Notes: generated from the sequence alone by a model not told the origin. A DNA stretch of 64,000 nt from Limnoperna fortunei (GCA_944474755.1 OX104115.1:52952648-53016647); one strand, 5' to 3'. Counted from the stretch's first letter, positions 51,940 through 64,000 are shown. Numbers and translations: made by a program.

Positions 51940-53560
51940 ATATTGACATAATGAACAAAAAATAAATAAAAGACAGCACTACATTGAAGCACATGCAGAG
52001 GACATACACAGCATAGCAGTACATTCATAAATAAGCACATGCAAAAATGCATATGCGTATATAGCACCCTATTTAGGCAGACACACATACATAGAAATAC
52101 TATTAAGACAAATAAAGCTAATAAAAGAACAGATTTCATGCAAACAATAAAACAAGACAAAAACATAAAAAAACATAAAAATATTAGAAAAATATATGGA
52201 TGACCCACCAGTTATGACCTAGTTCAAAAGGTAACTTTTGCTATTTGCAAAAACTGCATTTACATACATCCATTTCCCACTTGCCAATGAGGCCCTAAAA
52301 TGTTCCAAAGACATTCCCTCCCTAAATTCCTGTGGTAGATTATTCCATAATTTTGGAGCAGCATACCGAATTGAGTGTAGGCCATATCTGGTGGTTTTAG
52401 CCTAGGTTGTTCCACTGTATTTGTATATCTGAAAGAATATAAATTTGCTTTAGGTTTTATTAGATCCTTTAATATGCTGGTGAATTTCCATTAATGACTT
52501 TAAAGGTTTGTATGGCTAGTGATCTTAAGCGCCTGATTTTCAATTGTGGCAAGTTGGATCTAGATAATAATTGTTCATATGTTGATGTTACATCATTATA
52601 AATATATCGTAGAGCTCTTTCTTGTATATTTTCAATGTGCTTAGGGCTTGATTCAGCACAAAAATGCCATTATAGTGGACAGTAATTAAAATCAGATAAA
52701 ATAAAAGAGTAATATATGGTCAATCTGCCTAGTCTATTCAGATGAGATCTAATCCCTTTCAATACATTAAGCTGCTGAGATGCATTTTTTGCAAATGTTT
52801 GAAACATGAGATTTGAAATTTAGACAGAAATCAAAAGTAACTCCCAGCAGTTTTACTTCTTCATCGCATTTAATAATACTACCATCCAAATCAAGAGATA
52901 TATCTTTATCAAAGGTCTTCTTTCCAATGGATATGGCTTGGAACTTATCAGGATTAGCCTGCATTCGATTGTTACAAAACCAGTTTGTAATATTTTGCTT
53001 TCAGTTTCAAGTGTTTTAACAAGATTTTCAACATTATCGTCAGAATATGAAAAGGTGTTATCGTCTGCATAGTTGTATAGAGAACTCTTTTCAATATGGT
53101 TAAAAATATCGTTAATAAAAATGTTAAAAAGCAGAGGACCTAAAATTGATCCCTGCGGGAGACCTTTATACAAAGACAAAAAAAGAACTATAGGTTGGTC
53201 CAATTTTAACACATTGTTTTCTATTATATAAGTAGCTATCACAACGTTTGAGTGCACTGTCAGAAACACCATATGATTTAATTATTATGTGGCTAACAGT
53301 CATAAGCTTTTGATAAATCCATCAAAATGGCAGCAAAAAACTTATTATTAACAAATTCATGTCTCCAATCTTCCAAAATCTTGGCAACTTTAGCCCTCTC
53401 TAAAAGCAGACAAATAAACATTGTAAAAGTTTTTATCACCTTATTGACCTCTATTCACTGCCTCTATTAAAATGTCGAACAAAAGATTAGGTTAATAGTA
53501 GCCACTGCATAAGGCTAAATTCTCCTTCCTATTAACTCTCTGCAGTCAAAATTTCCGGTC
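51940..53560 (-). pseudogene. LINE reverse transcriptase relic, minus strand
   Basis: From high to low coordinates: [20 protein letters not shown] (about 53165-53105), [15 protein letters not shown] (about 53070), [14 protein letters not shown] (about 52960), VKLLGVTFD (about 52840), a degraded HLNRLGRLTIYYSFIL part (about 52750-52690), LPQLKIRRLRSLA (about 52550-52510) and EFREGMSLEHFRAS (about 52330-52290). The 3' UTR lies towards 51940 and abuts the SINE. Broken by several stops; a different subfamily from the two plus-strand LINEs. Confidence 0.85.
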
Positions 53561-55266
53561 TTTTTTAAAAAAAACTATTTCCGAATTGATTTATTTGTTA
53601 AATTTGTTCTTGTCTTGAATAGAACGGACTGCTGTTTCATTTGGTAACCATTAAATTTATTTTTATTTTATTTTATTTTTAAAATTCAACAAAATGTGCG
53701 ACAAGTAAATAGAAATTACTGTGTTTTTACCATGTGAACACAGCTATTTTTATCCAGTAAAAACGTTTTCTTAATTAAGAGTGAATATGTATGCTGTATA
53801 TTTTGTACAACTTTATGGACGTCTATAGAAATATAATAAAATAAAAAATGTGTGATCCTAAAAAAATAAGGAAATTTACAGCTGAGCCCCGAGCGCATGA
53901 TATGCCCGTATGGAGGCAAAATGACAAGAGCTCTACACTTCATCCATAATTCTGTCTGCACCGATGAGCCATACTTCGATCTATCAACATAACACAGTGC
54001 CCTTAAATTTGCACAATTGATGAAACCTTTCTTGAGTTACAGTCTGAAAACTAAAACACGTACCCCCTTTTTTTTTCAAACGATAAAACAAATCAGAATT
54101 TTATCAAAAGTAAAAGGAAACTCGCATCTATCTAAAAAAACAATTCCCAAACGTTACATAAAACTGATGAAAGCATTCTTGAGTTATAGTCTGAAACAAA
54201 ATAGTCCAACCTTTTTTACGTACAAAGTCCCATAACCATAACGAAGAAAATTCATGAAAGCGTTTTTGATTATAAATAATATATTTTCACGAACAAAGTC
54301 CCACAACTCTATTATGATAATTCATATTTAACAACTGTGTGGGTTTGAGGGAAATCTGTGAAAGCATTATCAATATACAGCGCGACATGTGGACGACGGA
54401 CGATCGGACGCCTGGACAGTTGGACGGACATTTATAAACCATAAACCGGGATATAAAAACTATTGGAAAATTAAAGGAATCATAAAAATTAGTCGACGAT
54501 TAAAACACATGTTTGTTCAAAGCTATTAAAAAGTTAAACGTGTACAAAATGATGTTCTTTTTATGTAACAAATAGACAACATATCATTATTGTGAACTCA
54601 GGGGCGGGAACGGTTATGGTGCTTAGCCATCAACTGATCACCAGTGTATCAGTATTAAGGAATTTTTCAGAATTAAACAGCTCGTTCTCCTGGGTTAGTC
54701 TATCCATGGCATAGAAGAAGTGCCACATAATATGGCGCCAAAAGCTCAAAGCGTTACAGTATGGAAATCGTGTAAAATTCTCGTTTTTACATTAATACAA
54801 TGCGATTGCCAAGAAACTCGACACAATTGGAACTCACCGATCCGGTTGAGATAATGTAAATTATGTGGCCACTCGTCATAAACAAAGTATAATGCTTAAA
54901 TTGAAATATCGTCGTTATCATGTCCTTGTTAACAATTACGTTATTAATAAAAAAATAATCGGTCAACTAAAAATCACCATTAAAGCAGTGTTAAACATTT
55001 ATGCGTCAAAGTTTATTTGAAAAATTATTTGAGTACGTCACATTTTATGAGTACGTTAAACAAGACCCGCCCCCTTTTTTCCACCGTGCAATCTTTGAGG
55101 CGTCAGAGCGTTAAATGTTGTTATATTTTAATATTTATTGAAAAAATTGAATGTATTTATAAATAAATAGCCAGCCGTGATCTTTAACCGTATCTTTAAT
55201 GGGGAAAAACCACACACCGTGTCATAATAAAAATACCGAAATTATGTGTGTATTTTATTTCATGGG
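53561..55266. other. Intergenic, upstream of the aminopeptidase gene
   Basis: No gene. From 54017 to 54450 there is a dispersed repeat with internal similarity (TTCTTGAGTTA.AGTCTGAAA at about 54032 and 54177) ending in GACGACGGACGATCGGACG. The segment 54960-55266 would hold the promoter; no convincing TATA box was seen. Confidence 0.45.
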
Positions 55267-55567
55267 ATGGATAGGTCGGCAACGTACAAGTCTTACGATA
55301 TTACTCCAAATATGGAGGTCAAAGAAGGAAAACGACAAACTGGATGTTACGTGAGCATAGTGGCAGGTTTTGTGTTAACTTTGCTTGCCTGTTGTTTGGC
55401 AGTTGGTGTTGGAATAATTGTACATTTTGCTGAGTTTGGTGAGACCGTTGATTGTAAATGTACATTTCCCAGTAGCAGTCCTGCGCTCGGAACTCCGGTC
55501 CCGCCAACACAGAAACCAATTCAGGAACTGTGTGCAGATTTAATCATCAAAGGAAATCAGCAACTGT
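55267..55567 (+). CDS. Aminopeptidase exon 1: cytoplasmic part, TM anchor, stalk start
   Basis: Encodes [18 protein letters not shown], then [20 protein letters not shown] and the rest of the signal anchor, a CKC motif and a Pro-rich stretch ([13 protein letters not shown]). Ends in phase 1 at GTAAGT. Confidence 0.85.
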
Positions 55568-57584
55568 GTAAGTAAATTGTCTGATTGATAAATATATATG
55601 CCACCGAAATATGCCCCCACCCCCCCTGTGGACACAGAATATTACCCCGAAATCGTTCTTTTCCTGCGTGGCAAACCTATCAAAAGCTAGAGCAATATCG
55701 TAATAAGCAAAAAAGTTCAGTAACGACACGACTACTCCAACGTCAGTCGGTTATTTTACAGACGCTTCATTCGAGGTTCCGTTTTTGTAGAGTGGCAAGT
55801 CCTTCAAAACCTATCTTACTACGGTGACTCGTTGGACAAAGACATTTCAGAAGTTAAAAGTCATAAAAGATCTCGATGTTTTACAATTTACAACGCACAA
55901 TGCGTGTTTTGTCTAATCAGGACTCATCAGTCATGCTCAAATACCATAAAATCAAATATTGTAGAACTTCCATCTTGAAAATTCCTAAACGTCTAAGGCC
56001 ATTTACAATTAGCGAAAAAAAAACATATTTGAATTTAAATCATTTTTGAATTTTCAAGGCAGTAAATTTTGACGATGATTTTATCACCGAGCGAATCATC
56101 GATGTCCGTGTCAGTACCAAAGTGTGACTTCTGGGCTTTTATTCAATCAATGCAATCGAGTGCTTTGGAATGATTAACCATTGCCGCCATAATAGACAAC
56201 AATCTTCGTGCTTTGCGTCATTTCCTTTAACCACTTCACTACTATCTATTATAGTTGACATTTTCTGTATCTAAGAGCCGCCAATTCGCACATATTATAA
56301 CACAGCGGGCGTTTTGTAGTAACATGTAACACTTCAATCAAATTTAAATCAAAATAAATCATCGACCTGTCAAAACTGTGGTTGCTAATTTTAGCTTCTT
56401 TCTAAGCAAGGTGAATACGACTACAAACTTAACTGACTTGGAAAATGACCCTCCAACAATAAATAATAACCTATATCTAGTTTGCTTAGAAGACATATTA
56501 TACGGTTTAATACAAGGGATATTGTATACTTAACAAACTCAGGTCAATCATAGTTGAGTGGTTACGGCTATTGACCACGACACAATGACTCCCTTCACAT
56601 TTACAATATACTTTAATTAACGTTTTCAAATGTTTATATTGTGCGTCTTATATATAGAGGGTCTTCAATATCTGCCAGTGGGTCGAGTCCTAAATCTCTA
56701 TCCAATACCGAGCTTCATAAACAATCTAGACGTCACATTAACAATCCTAGCATATATTTAAATCTTCGTGCAGAGTATAGGCGCTCAACTCCAATTTAAA
56801 TTGACAAGGATTGCCAGTTTTCCTACCGCAGGTCGGGGGAATTCTCTGGGTACTTTGGCGTCCTCCCCAAATAAAAACTAGACGCCATGATATAGCTGAA
56901 AAATTGCTGAAACATCATTCAAACAGACAAAACGATCTTGCTAGTGTTCAATAACTTCAGACTTACTCATTCATGCTCGAAGTCAATTGGAAATTGTCTT
57001 GACCAAATATTTGTCATACGAACAGACTGAGGATGCTCCGATAGGCTTCAAAACTTTGACAAAGTAGCTATCAATAAGTTGTATGCTGCACGCGACGTTG
57101 AATTGAAACTTTAACGGAGGCCTTGATAGGCGAGTAACCCACATAATGTATCACTGGCGTGTCAACACTGGTTAAGAGAGTTCTCATAATCGATACCATG
57201 TAGGTCTAACTAACAAGGTGCATGTCTTCACGTTATTGGTCACTTGGGTGTCAACACTGGTCTCACATTGTGAGTTCAATCCATATTTCGAGGGAGGTGT
57301 GAGTTACCCCATATTTATTTGATACTGATAAAATGTTTCTGCCGATGTCGGTGTCGGCAGTATACAACGGATATTACAGGTTCGTCCTTTTCATTAAGAA
57401 CTGTTTGTTAGTTTGATTAAATGTTGCTTAACACCACTTTCAGCAATTTTTAGCTATATCATGGCGTAAAGTTTTATTGGGGGTGGAAACCTGAGTACCA
57501 GAAGAAAACCACCAGACCTTCGGTCGGAAAACTGCTAATTAAGAACTGTACACCATGAAATAATTTAAGGTGGCAAAAGGCATC

Positions 57585-57637
<53 letters not shown>

Positions 57638-60600
57638 GTCTGCTTTACGTCCAGCGAGCAGTAATTCAGCTATATTCAGGACGGGAACAAGTTAACAAAC
57701 AATAAATCAACGGAAAATTGGTATGGGATGGGTCACAGGTAATAAAATTTTGACTGCCACTGGAAAAGTATGGAGTTTTGGGTAGGGTCGGAAAATTTAG
57801 CCTTTTGTAGCGGCTTCAATGAGCCTACTCTTTTTCGAAATCTACAAAAGGGGTCTTTATCGTGCAAGGAGCGTGGCACTCTCCAAACACGTTACCCACT
57901 ACGGTCCGCGGTCAGGCTTTCCGTATTATGACCGGACAACCCCAACGAGAAAAGACATTCGAACATGCAATGTCAGCAAACAACAAAAATCAACTTAAAA
58001 ATCTTTTTTTCTAATTTACCAAATTTTGAAGTAAAATCGCTACAATATTAACCTTTACTGCGTCTTTTTAGTCTTAATTAAAATACAACGAATATACGTA
58101 TTTACCAGATTAAATAAAACTTTAAATTTACCGATAAAATCTCCAAAATCACATTAAATGAATTTTAAATTAGATGGTTGAAGCTTGTACAACTTGATTC
58201 AGTGAAGATATTATACCTTTCCTATCTCTATCATCTAGTAGACATCAACCTATTTCTTCAGGCGAGAATCCTCTGAATGTCAACATAACTGAATAACAAC
58301 ACATTTCCCGCCCCAGAACCGATCTATAAATTAGACTAATGTGTATTGCCTCAACCTTGGTCAATGAGGTATATGATACGATATTACTTTTATTTTTAAT
58401 GACTTTCTCATATTGTACACCCGTCAATATAGATCTTATTTGAGAGTAACTTTAAATTAAATGAGACGACAACTAGTTACGAAATAAAAAAAAAATCGGA
58501 AATTTTTTGTGGAAATATTGTACTGCACGAAACCAAAACCATCAAATGTTCAACTTTCTCCTTAGATTTTAAATATAGTTTACATCTTTTCATTTTACTT
58601 TTTAGTTCCCCATAGTATATACTTCGTTGATTTTATTCCGCATGCATATAGCTTTTGGTAAAATTTTGCCTCTGCATTGTAAACAAATAAATGTTATAAT
58701 GGTTTCGTCTGTCAAACAACATACATACGTTTTCTAATATAAACAAGTGTGGACTGTGAGCACGCTCACAAAGGGATACCCCCCTTTTCCCCTTCAAGTC
58801 CAATTATCTCCCCTTAATGATATCCGAGGTCAATAAAAAATCTGTCATGTACATCCACATAAAATGTCCTTCCTTTATGCTAAGTTTCATAAAATTTCAT
58901 CAAGCGGTTTAGGAGTCGTTGCGCTTACAAGGGATGTAGACAGGACACATAGACAGACAGGTCAATTCCAAGTTTGCGGGGGGTATAAAAAGCTTTTTGA
59001 ATAAGCACTGGTAATTGCTGTTTAATTGTTTTTGGATGATAATTTGTTGCTACGTAGCTATATGGTAGTTATTGTTTGTGGTTTTGTATATTGGATGCAT
59101 GAATCAATTTTGGGATATCTTCTCATTTTTTACAAGTATGACGCATCGTAACCTTTAAACTAGGTATAAAACAAGTAGTTCACTTTACATCTTACAGGTA
59201 ACTTGTGTGCAGTCTCGAAACCAACGTCAACGCCAAAAGCGGATGCGACAACATCAGTCTCAGAAAAAACAACGCAGCCTACATCCAAGCGTAATGTTCG
59301 GCTTCCACTTGATATGTACCCTATATTTTATGATGTTGAACTTCAACCGCATATGTATAGTGGGGATCCGAATGACTTCTTCTTCCAGGGATCTGTTCGA
59401 ATAGAAATGATTTGCAGATTTTCGACCAATGAAATAGTTTTACACAGCAACAAACTTAATATTAGTTCGGTGGCACTTTCACTTGTTGGAGGCTTAGATC
59501 AACCATGGAGTCCAACTTCAGAGTTTGATATCGAAAACCATTTTTTGATTTTAAAGAGTAACCAGACTTTGGTAGCAGGCAAGACTTACTCTGTGACGAT
59601 AACCTTTCGGGGACTATTGACCGATGATCTGGCTGGTCTATATTTGAGCTCGTATCAACGAGGAGGCAAAACTGTGTACGTATCCATAGGTTACTAAAAT
59701 ATTTAAGTTATACTATAGAACTATATTTTAATTGGAAATATTTCAAGTTTATATATTGTGCATCTTATCCCAAAAAATAACCCGCTGAGATTGTTTCTTG
59801 GAATTTTTTTGTTACTAGAAAACAATTCGGTCGCGCCGAACATTTTGTTAAGACAAAAAATGTTAACAATTGTGAATGTTCACAAATAAACCGCATTTTG
59901 TATATCTGGTCCCCCCAAAAACGATTGATTGATTGATTAATGGTGTTTAACGCCCGAGCAGCAATATTTCAGCTATATTCAGGCGATCCAAAAAACGAAT
60001 ACATGCGACCTTGACAATATAGTGAATATATAATTTGCGAACATATTTTTGTTTGTTTGTGTGGCATATGTGTGAACAAAATATCTAACAAATTTAATAT
60101 TTTTTCTTTTGTATTTGCTTGCCTTGGAAACCACAGTGGTATGGCAGAATGGTGGATGCTGTATAGTTTGGAATATAACGCGTCGCTTCATGCCTACACC
60201 TAACCCTTCCCAAAAAACCTAAAAACTGTTTCCGAATAATATGAATTTTTCACTGATATTTAATACCACTGTGACTACAGTATGGCTTATAGACAGTAAG
60301 CATGTAGTGTTCGTATGGATTTATAAATTATCTGTTTACTCCTTTTTAATATTGAAAGAAAAGCGCTTTTATAACAAATTTAACAAACGGTAGTGTATTT
60401 ATATAGCGTTATTTCTGCGTAACACGTCTGTTAAATGCTTTGTGTATTTACTTTCGTACATGTACTTTGTACGTCAACTGAAATCATTAAAATTAGCATA
60501 TGCTGCAACTTACGGGGGTCGGAACGGAATAAATCATAATGAACAGTGACATGATATATCTGTGCGGCAAATCCCAACTATGACCTTTGACGGTACATAA

Positions 60601-63565
60601 CGAAACAATCCAACTCAGAAAACAGACATGTTATATTTTCTGCATGATAAAACACTTACGAGCTTACAGGTGCAGAACGGAAACGCCAAGATGCATACAA
60701 TACCAGTCTCGGGCCGGGTGAGTTAACAAATATATTTAAAGAGGATCGAACACAGTTAATGAGTAAGCACACACTGTCTATCTGCTGGCAATAAACGGGG
60801 TGTTTTGCAGATTGTTTATGTTTATTTCTAATTTTTACTTTATAGCTATATTGCCACATCACAGATGCAACCAACAGAGGCAAGAAAGACATTTCCGTGT
60901 TTCGACGAACCTGCCATTAAAGCTCAATTCAATATAACTCTTGTTCGAAAAAGTCACATGGTTACTTTAGGAAATACACCAATAGCATTCAGCGAAAATC
61001 GGTAAGTTTTCGCACTACTTTTTTACCAATTTTTGTCATTGTGTCGACTGCACATCGCATTTGCATATATATCTATCCGTCTTTTTTTCTGCTGTGTTGT
61101 CACATATGCGCATTTGTCGTTGTCACACTTATTCAAATATTCCTTAACTACTGATCAACGCTTTAAATATATTTTCTTGTCATAAAGTATGTGTAACTTA
61201 AACAAATGGGAGGGGCATGTGGGGGCAAGCCTCACTTTTCCTAACTCCTGCATGTTTTGAAGGCAGAGACAAAAAATACTCAACCTATTACTAATTCCGG
61301 CCCCAGCGCCATGAAACCTTTTTGAGTATAAATGTTGAGCTCATCGTGAGAATTGTCCCAATTGCCACGGCAACAAGACAAAATGAAAGACTTGATTGAA
61401 TAAAATTGAGAATAAAAAATTCTCAGCAAAGAAAATGTTTATGGCACAGGGCTCTGATTAGTGGTCACTTTGCATGTATGCGCACCATTTGCTTTTAAGG
61501 CAGAAAGACAGGGCTTACTTGAAACTGAAGAGTGTTCACCAACTAATTGCAAATCCTCTTTATTATTTCTACGAGTTTAAAATCGTCTTCACTACTGTGT
61601 TTCTATATGCAGGTCTTCAGTTGAAAACTTACTCCGAACTAGAAAGTGTGTGCTTTGTTCATCTAAATGATGTTTAAAGCCACTTTAAGCAATTTTACAG
61701 CTATAACGTAGCGTCAAGTTTTTATTCAGAAGAAGCCGGAGTAGCCAGAGAGATAACCCGACCTTCGGTAGGAAAACTGTCAATCCTTGTCAATTAAGAT
61801 TGGAGTCTAGCACTCTCTGCCCGCAGTGAGGCTCTAAAAGGCAACCTCAGTGTTGACAGGCATGTGATTAATAGGTGGACTAAATACCTTACCAACTCGG
61901 CCGCATAGACATTCTGGAAATGTGCGTCATTATCTGTAAGTTATGAATAATGTAAACAGCCCACATGTACATTAACATATTTTTTATACTGACAACTAGT
62001 GATGTAAAGACATATTTTTTTAATTCCATATTGGTAATTATGTCTACCCCACTCTGTTGGGAAACATATTGTTTTTGTCCTGTCCGTCCGTCTGTCCGTC
62101 ACAAAATTATTCCGCTCAACTCCTCTGATACTACTCAACTAAATTTTACGAAACTTGGTTCGTAACAAGTACACCATATGTAAATGTGCATGTTACCAGA
62201 AAATTCTGACCCTCAAAATGTTGTGGGAGTTATGGCCCTTTTAATTTAGAATTTTCCAAAAATTCCTCACAAATCATGGTTTCCACTGAACTCCCCTGAA
62301 ACTACTGCACCAAATTTTACGAAACTTGGCATTTAGCAAGTACGTCATATTTAGTTGTGAATATTACCAGGGAATTTATATCCTCAAAATATTGTGAGAG
62401 TTACGGGACTTTGCAGAAAGTCCACATAGGGGAAAGGAGGATACATCGTTTTTATATGCAAAAACAAACTTTAATTTTAATAAGAAAAACTATTTTTTAG
62501 AGGAAATGATTGGGTTGCAGACCACTTTACGACAACACCTAAAATGTCTACATATCTATTAGCGACGATTGTTTGTGATTTCAACTATACAAAGCAAATT
62601 ACTAAAAATAACATTGAAGTAAGTGTTGATTTGAGTGGCATTCTAGGCACGTGTATCTACTGTCATATATAATACTTCTATATGCTTGCTTTTGCACCAT
62701 TTGCTGTATTTAATTATTTACAAGTGTGGATAGTACCCGGTATTATATGCAATGCCTCCTGTCGGAACGGAACGTATAGCTCACATTCAATCTATTAGTT
62801 TTAATGATATGACTATATTGTTAATTACAATGGCCTCAACGTTCCTAAATCGCTCAATTGCAACGACACGAAACTTAAGCTCCTGCGTATAACGTACAAC
62901 TTGGTTTAACCGATTAAATTATTTAAAAGAAAAATAAACACGATTTTGTCATGGGATTTGCTAGGTCTTAAGATATTAATCAAATTTACAAAAGTTATTT
63001 AAAAAGTGTAGATTATATAGTGCCAAATGGGAAACGTTCGTACAACATGTTTTGAGGCAGACAACTACTAAGCATGCAAGAAAGATACCAAGGATGCCTA
63101 CCTAATAGTAAGAGCCAAAAGTCAAAGGACAACTATCAATCCGGATATAGAAAAACATATGCAACGCAAAACAAAACAAAAGCCAAAAACAGAAAAACAG
63201 AAATGGTATAACCCGAACTCAATAAAATCCATGGGTGCATTCAGGTGCTCCGGACGAGTAATCTGTGTCTTCCTCTAATTTTTCTCAATGTAAGAACTCG
63301 TAAATGCTACAGGTGGAATTAACTGTATGAGTAGATGGAAGCATTCCATTACGTTTAGTGTTCAATCGCTTTTTATTGTGCTTTCATTGTCTGTGTATCT
63401 GCTTTCTTTTTGTTTTAATCAACGTGTCATCACTGTTGTTATAGTACAGAGCTTGGGGACGACCAGATGCAGTTGACCAAACGCCATACTCGTTGTCAGT
63501 AGGAGTTGACATATTAACCTATTTTGAAGAATACTTTAATATTCCGTTTCCACTTCCTAAGCAAG
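55267..63565 (+). CDS. Membrane M1-family aminopeptidase (aminopeptidase N type), first five exons
   Basis: Exons: 55267-55567, 59198-59675, 60846-61001, 62501-62618 and 63445-63565; all phases agree and 391 codons are covered before the window ends. The start is ATG at 55267 ([11 protein letters not shown]); an ATG at 55244 is out of frame. A type II layout is seen: ~30-residue cytoplasmic part, TM helix at about residues 30-55, a Ser/Thr/Pro stalk, then the M1 N-terminal beta domain ([78 protein letters not shown]). The zinc site (HEXXH) and GAMEN motif lie in later exons beyond 64000. Such enzymes cleave N-terminal residues from peptides at the cell surface. ENPEP/TRHDE-type relatives cannot be excluded. 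Confidence 0.92.
56770..56932 (+). mobile_element. tRNA-derived SINE, copy 10 (head missing)
   Basis: Body AATTGACAAGGATTGCCAGT, CCTACCGCAGGTCGGGGG, and tail ATATAGCTGAAAAATTGCTG with (CAGA/CAAA)n. The GTGGCG part of the tail is lost. Confidence 0.8.
57415..57555 (-). mobile_element. tRNA-derived SINE, copy 11 (3' half)
   Basis: Tail complement GCTTAACACCACTTTCAGCA, body ACCTTCGGTCGGAAAACTGC. The head is missing. Confidence 0.75.
57587..57945 (-). mobile_element. TCAA-tailed SINE, 5'-truncated copy
   Basis: Starts with a (GATT)n run of about 12 units (57587-57634), followed by CGTCCAGCGAGCAG, ATTCAGCTATATTCAGG, GGGTAGGGTCGG, GAGCGTGGCACTCTCC and TCCGTATTATGACCGGACAA. It aligns with the 37399-37910 element but stops before the CGTAAAAGGCGACTA domain. 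Confidence 0.75.
58748..58990 (+). repeat. Dispersed repeat, CTGTGAGCAC type, copy 2
   Basis: Second copy of the 39662-39915 repeat; shared order GTGGACTGTGAGCAC, TTATCTCCCCTTAATGATA, TTCATCAAGCGGTTTAGGAG. It ends in GGGGGGTATA. Confidence 0.75.
59198..59675 (+). CDS. Aminopeptidase exon 2: stalk and M1 N-terminal domain start
   Basis: Acceptor TCTTACAG. A Ser/Thr/Lys-rich stalk ([20 protein letters not shown]), then [19 protein letters not shown] and onward to [20 protein letters not shown]. The donor GTACGT after ACTGT splits a Val codon with the next exon. The chain matches the first ~140 residues of the M1 ectodomain. Confidence 0.92.
59676..60845 (+). other. Aminopeptidase intron 2
   Basis: Contains a short TCAA-tailed SINE end at 59919-59990 (GATTGATTGATTGATTAATG, CCGAGCAGCAATATTTCAGC). 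Otherwise no feature. Confidence 0.6.
60846..61001 (+). CDS. Aminopeptidase exon 3
   Basis: Between TTTATAG and GTAAGT. Encodes [19 protein letters not shown] and [18 protein letters not shown]. The TSQMQP...[12 protein letters not shown] segment is the most diagnostic M1 signature in the window. Confidence 0.95.
61670..61908 (-). mobile_element. tRNA-derived SINE, copy 12 (near full length)
   Basis: Tail complement AAAGCCACTTTAAGCAATTT, body ACCTTCGGTAGGAAAACTGT and CAATCCTTGTCAATTAAGAT, and head end CTTACCAACTCGGCCG. It is in aminopeptidase intron 3. Confidence 0.82.
62035..62440. repeat. Dispersed repeat with GTCCGTCCGTC head and two internal repeats
   Basis: CTGTCCGTCCGTCTGTCCGT is followed by two related ~165-bp blocks, each with AAATTTTACGAAACTTGG, then a TA.CCAGA/GGGAA part, CCTCAAAAT.TTGTG.GAGTTA and a final GGGAC/GGCCC. 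Its plan resembles the element at 13730-15682. Intronic. Confidence 0.55.
62501..62618 (+). CDS. Aminopeptidase exon 4
   Basis: Between TATTTTTTAG and GTAAGT. Encodes [20 protein letters not shown] and [19 protein letters not shown], the end of the M1 N-terminal domain, and closes in phase 0. Confidence 0.93.
63050..63270 (-). repeat. Inverted copy of the ~30.7-30.97 kb repeat
   Basis: ATTCAGGTGCTCCGGACGAG and AAGAGCCAAAAGTCAAAGG-like text are complementary to ACTCGTCTGGAGCACCTGCG and TTGACTTTTGGCTCTTC near 30820-30950. Intron 4 of the aminopeptidase gene. Confidence 0.55.
63445..63565 (+). CDS. Aminopeptidase exon 5
   Basis: Between GTTATAG and GTAATT. Encodes [18 protein letters not shown] and [18 protein letters not shown], leading into the catalytic domain. 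Ends in phase 1, so the next exon should start the D.(I/V)A.PDF..GAMEN region. Confidence 0.94.
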
Positions 63566-64000
63566 GTAATTTTTTTGTAAATACTCATAAAATCATCAGG
63601 CATTTAAATTGTTTCTTTTTGTCAATGCCGGACATGTTTTAACTATGCACTAGTACAAAAGTAATAGTTTGCTGTAATTGATAAATTAATTAAACTTTCA
63701 TGAAGGTGAAATAATTTTTGCACGAAAATATACAAGCAACAACAATCATAGTTAGGTCCATAAAAAGATTGTATACATTGAACAGATATGATTGTTTCCT
63801 ACATTTCATTTGAATGTTGTTTTAAACCGGCCTCGAACTTACTGTTGACACACCAGTGATATATATAAGTAGTATATGGCTAAGTAACCAACATTTGAAT
63901 ACCAAGATGGGCTAAGAGATTGTGAACGTAACACATGCATATCTGTATATTTTGCTGACGTTTCGACGATCACTGCCGTCATTTTTAAGGCATATACACA

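Larger units (their letters stand above)
55568..59197 (+). other. Aminopeptidase intron 1 with insertions
   Basis: A 3.6-kb intron holding two SINE fragments (56770-56932, 57415-57555), a TCAA-tailed SINE (57587-57945) and a CTGTGAGCAC repeat (58748-58990). The remaining sequence is unremarkable. Confidence 0.7.

Noticed and set aside
51816..52208. 130-residue Cys/Phe-rich minus-strand protein
   Set aside because: It overlaps the LINE 3' UTR and the SINE; its composition reflects low-complexity DNA.

Overview
The window is animal nuclear DNA. It is AT-rich and intron-rich, with short exons bounded by GT/AG splice sites, and it is densely packed with retrotransposons, SINEs, foldback elements and satellites. 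A bivalve mollusc is the best fit. The reasons are the hammerhead-ribozyme repeats of the Penelope/retrozyme type, the repeat families that start or end in hairpins, and a lineage-type family of small EGF-like single-pass receptors. This assignment is inference from recognised motifs; no database search was possible.

Layout. 1-8400: a 21-bp minisatellite, a tRNA-derived SINE, a LINE relic (about 3500-5500), a long hairpin at 6702-6822, and two inverted copies of a hairpin-cluster terminus (1-85 and 8319-8400). The minus-strand receptor gene B runs through this region and beyond, from 11758 down to 2739. 13730-15682: a bivalve-type repeat bounded by hairpins, with four internal ~490-bp repeats. 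16195-20277: the most striking segment, about 6.9 tandem copies of a 510-bp unit. Each of seven copies carries a complete type I hammerhead self-cleaving ribozyme on the + strand, and the array is preceded by an inverted partial copy. 20277-23310: two Penelope-like element (PLE) copies, head to head; the minus copy keeps an RT and a GIY-YIG remnant. A degenerate hammerhead lies at 23831-23870. 23525-36068: receptor gene A (+ strand, 7 exons, 353 codons in one open frame), with LINE, PLE-like and SINE insertions in its introns. 36.1-51.6 kb: repeated segmental copies of the receptor 3' flank, broken receptor copy C (about 47.6-50.5 kb), a 2.5-kb DNA transposon rich in CAACGTTGA motifs, a Tc1-like transposase relic and several foldback elements. 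51.7-53.6 kb: a SINE and a minus-strand LINE relic. 55267 to the window end: the first five exons of a membrane M1-family aminopeptidase (aminopeptidase N type), which continues past 64000.

Biology. The receptor family shares a strict exon plan: signal peptide, short Cys exon, 109-bp EGF exon, ~44-bp CxxxxGC exon, phase-1 stalk microexons, then TM plus cytoplasmic tail. The tails of A and C carry a YEEI motif and the tail of B carries a YDII motif, which suggests tyrosine-phosphorylation signalling. The family has gone through inversion, tandem duplication and decay in this locus. The ribozyme array next to PLE relics is a candidate source of ~510-nt self-cleaved, possibly circular RNAs.
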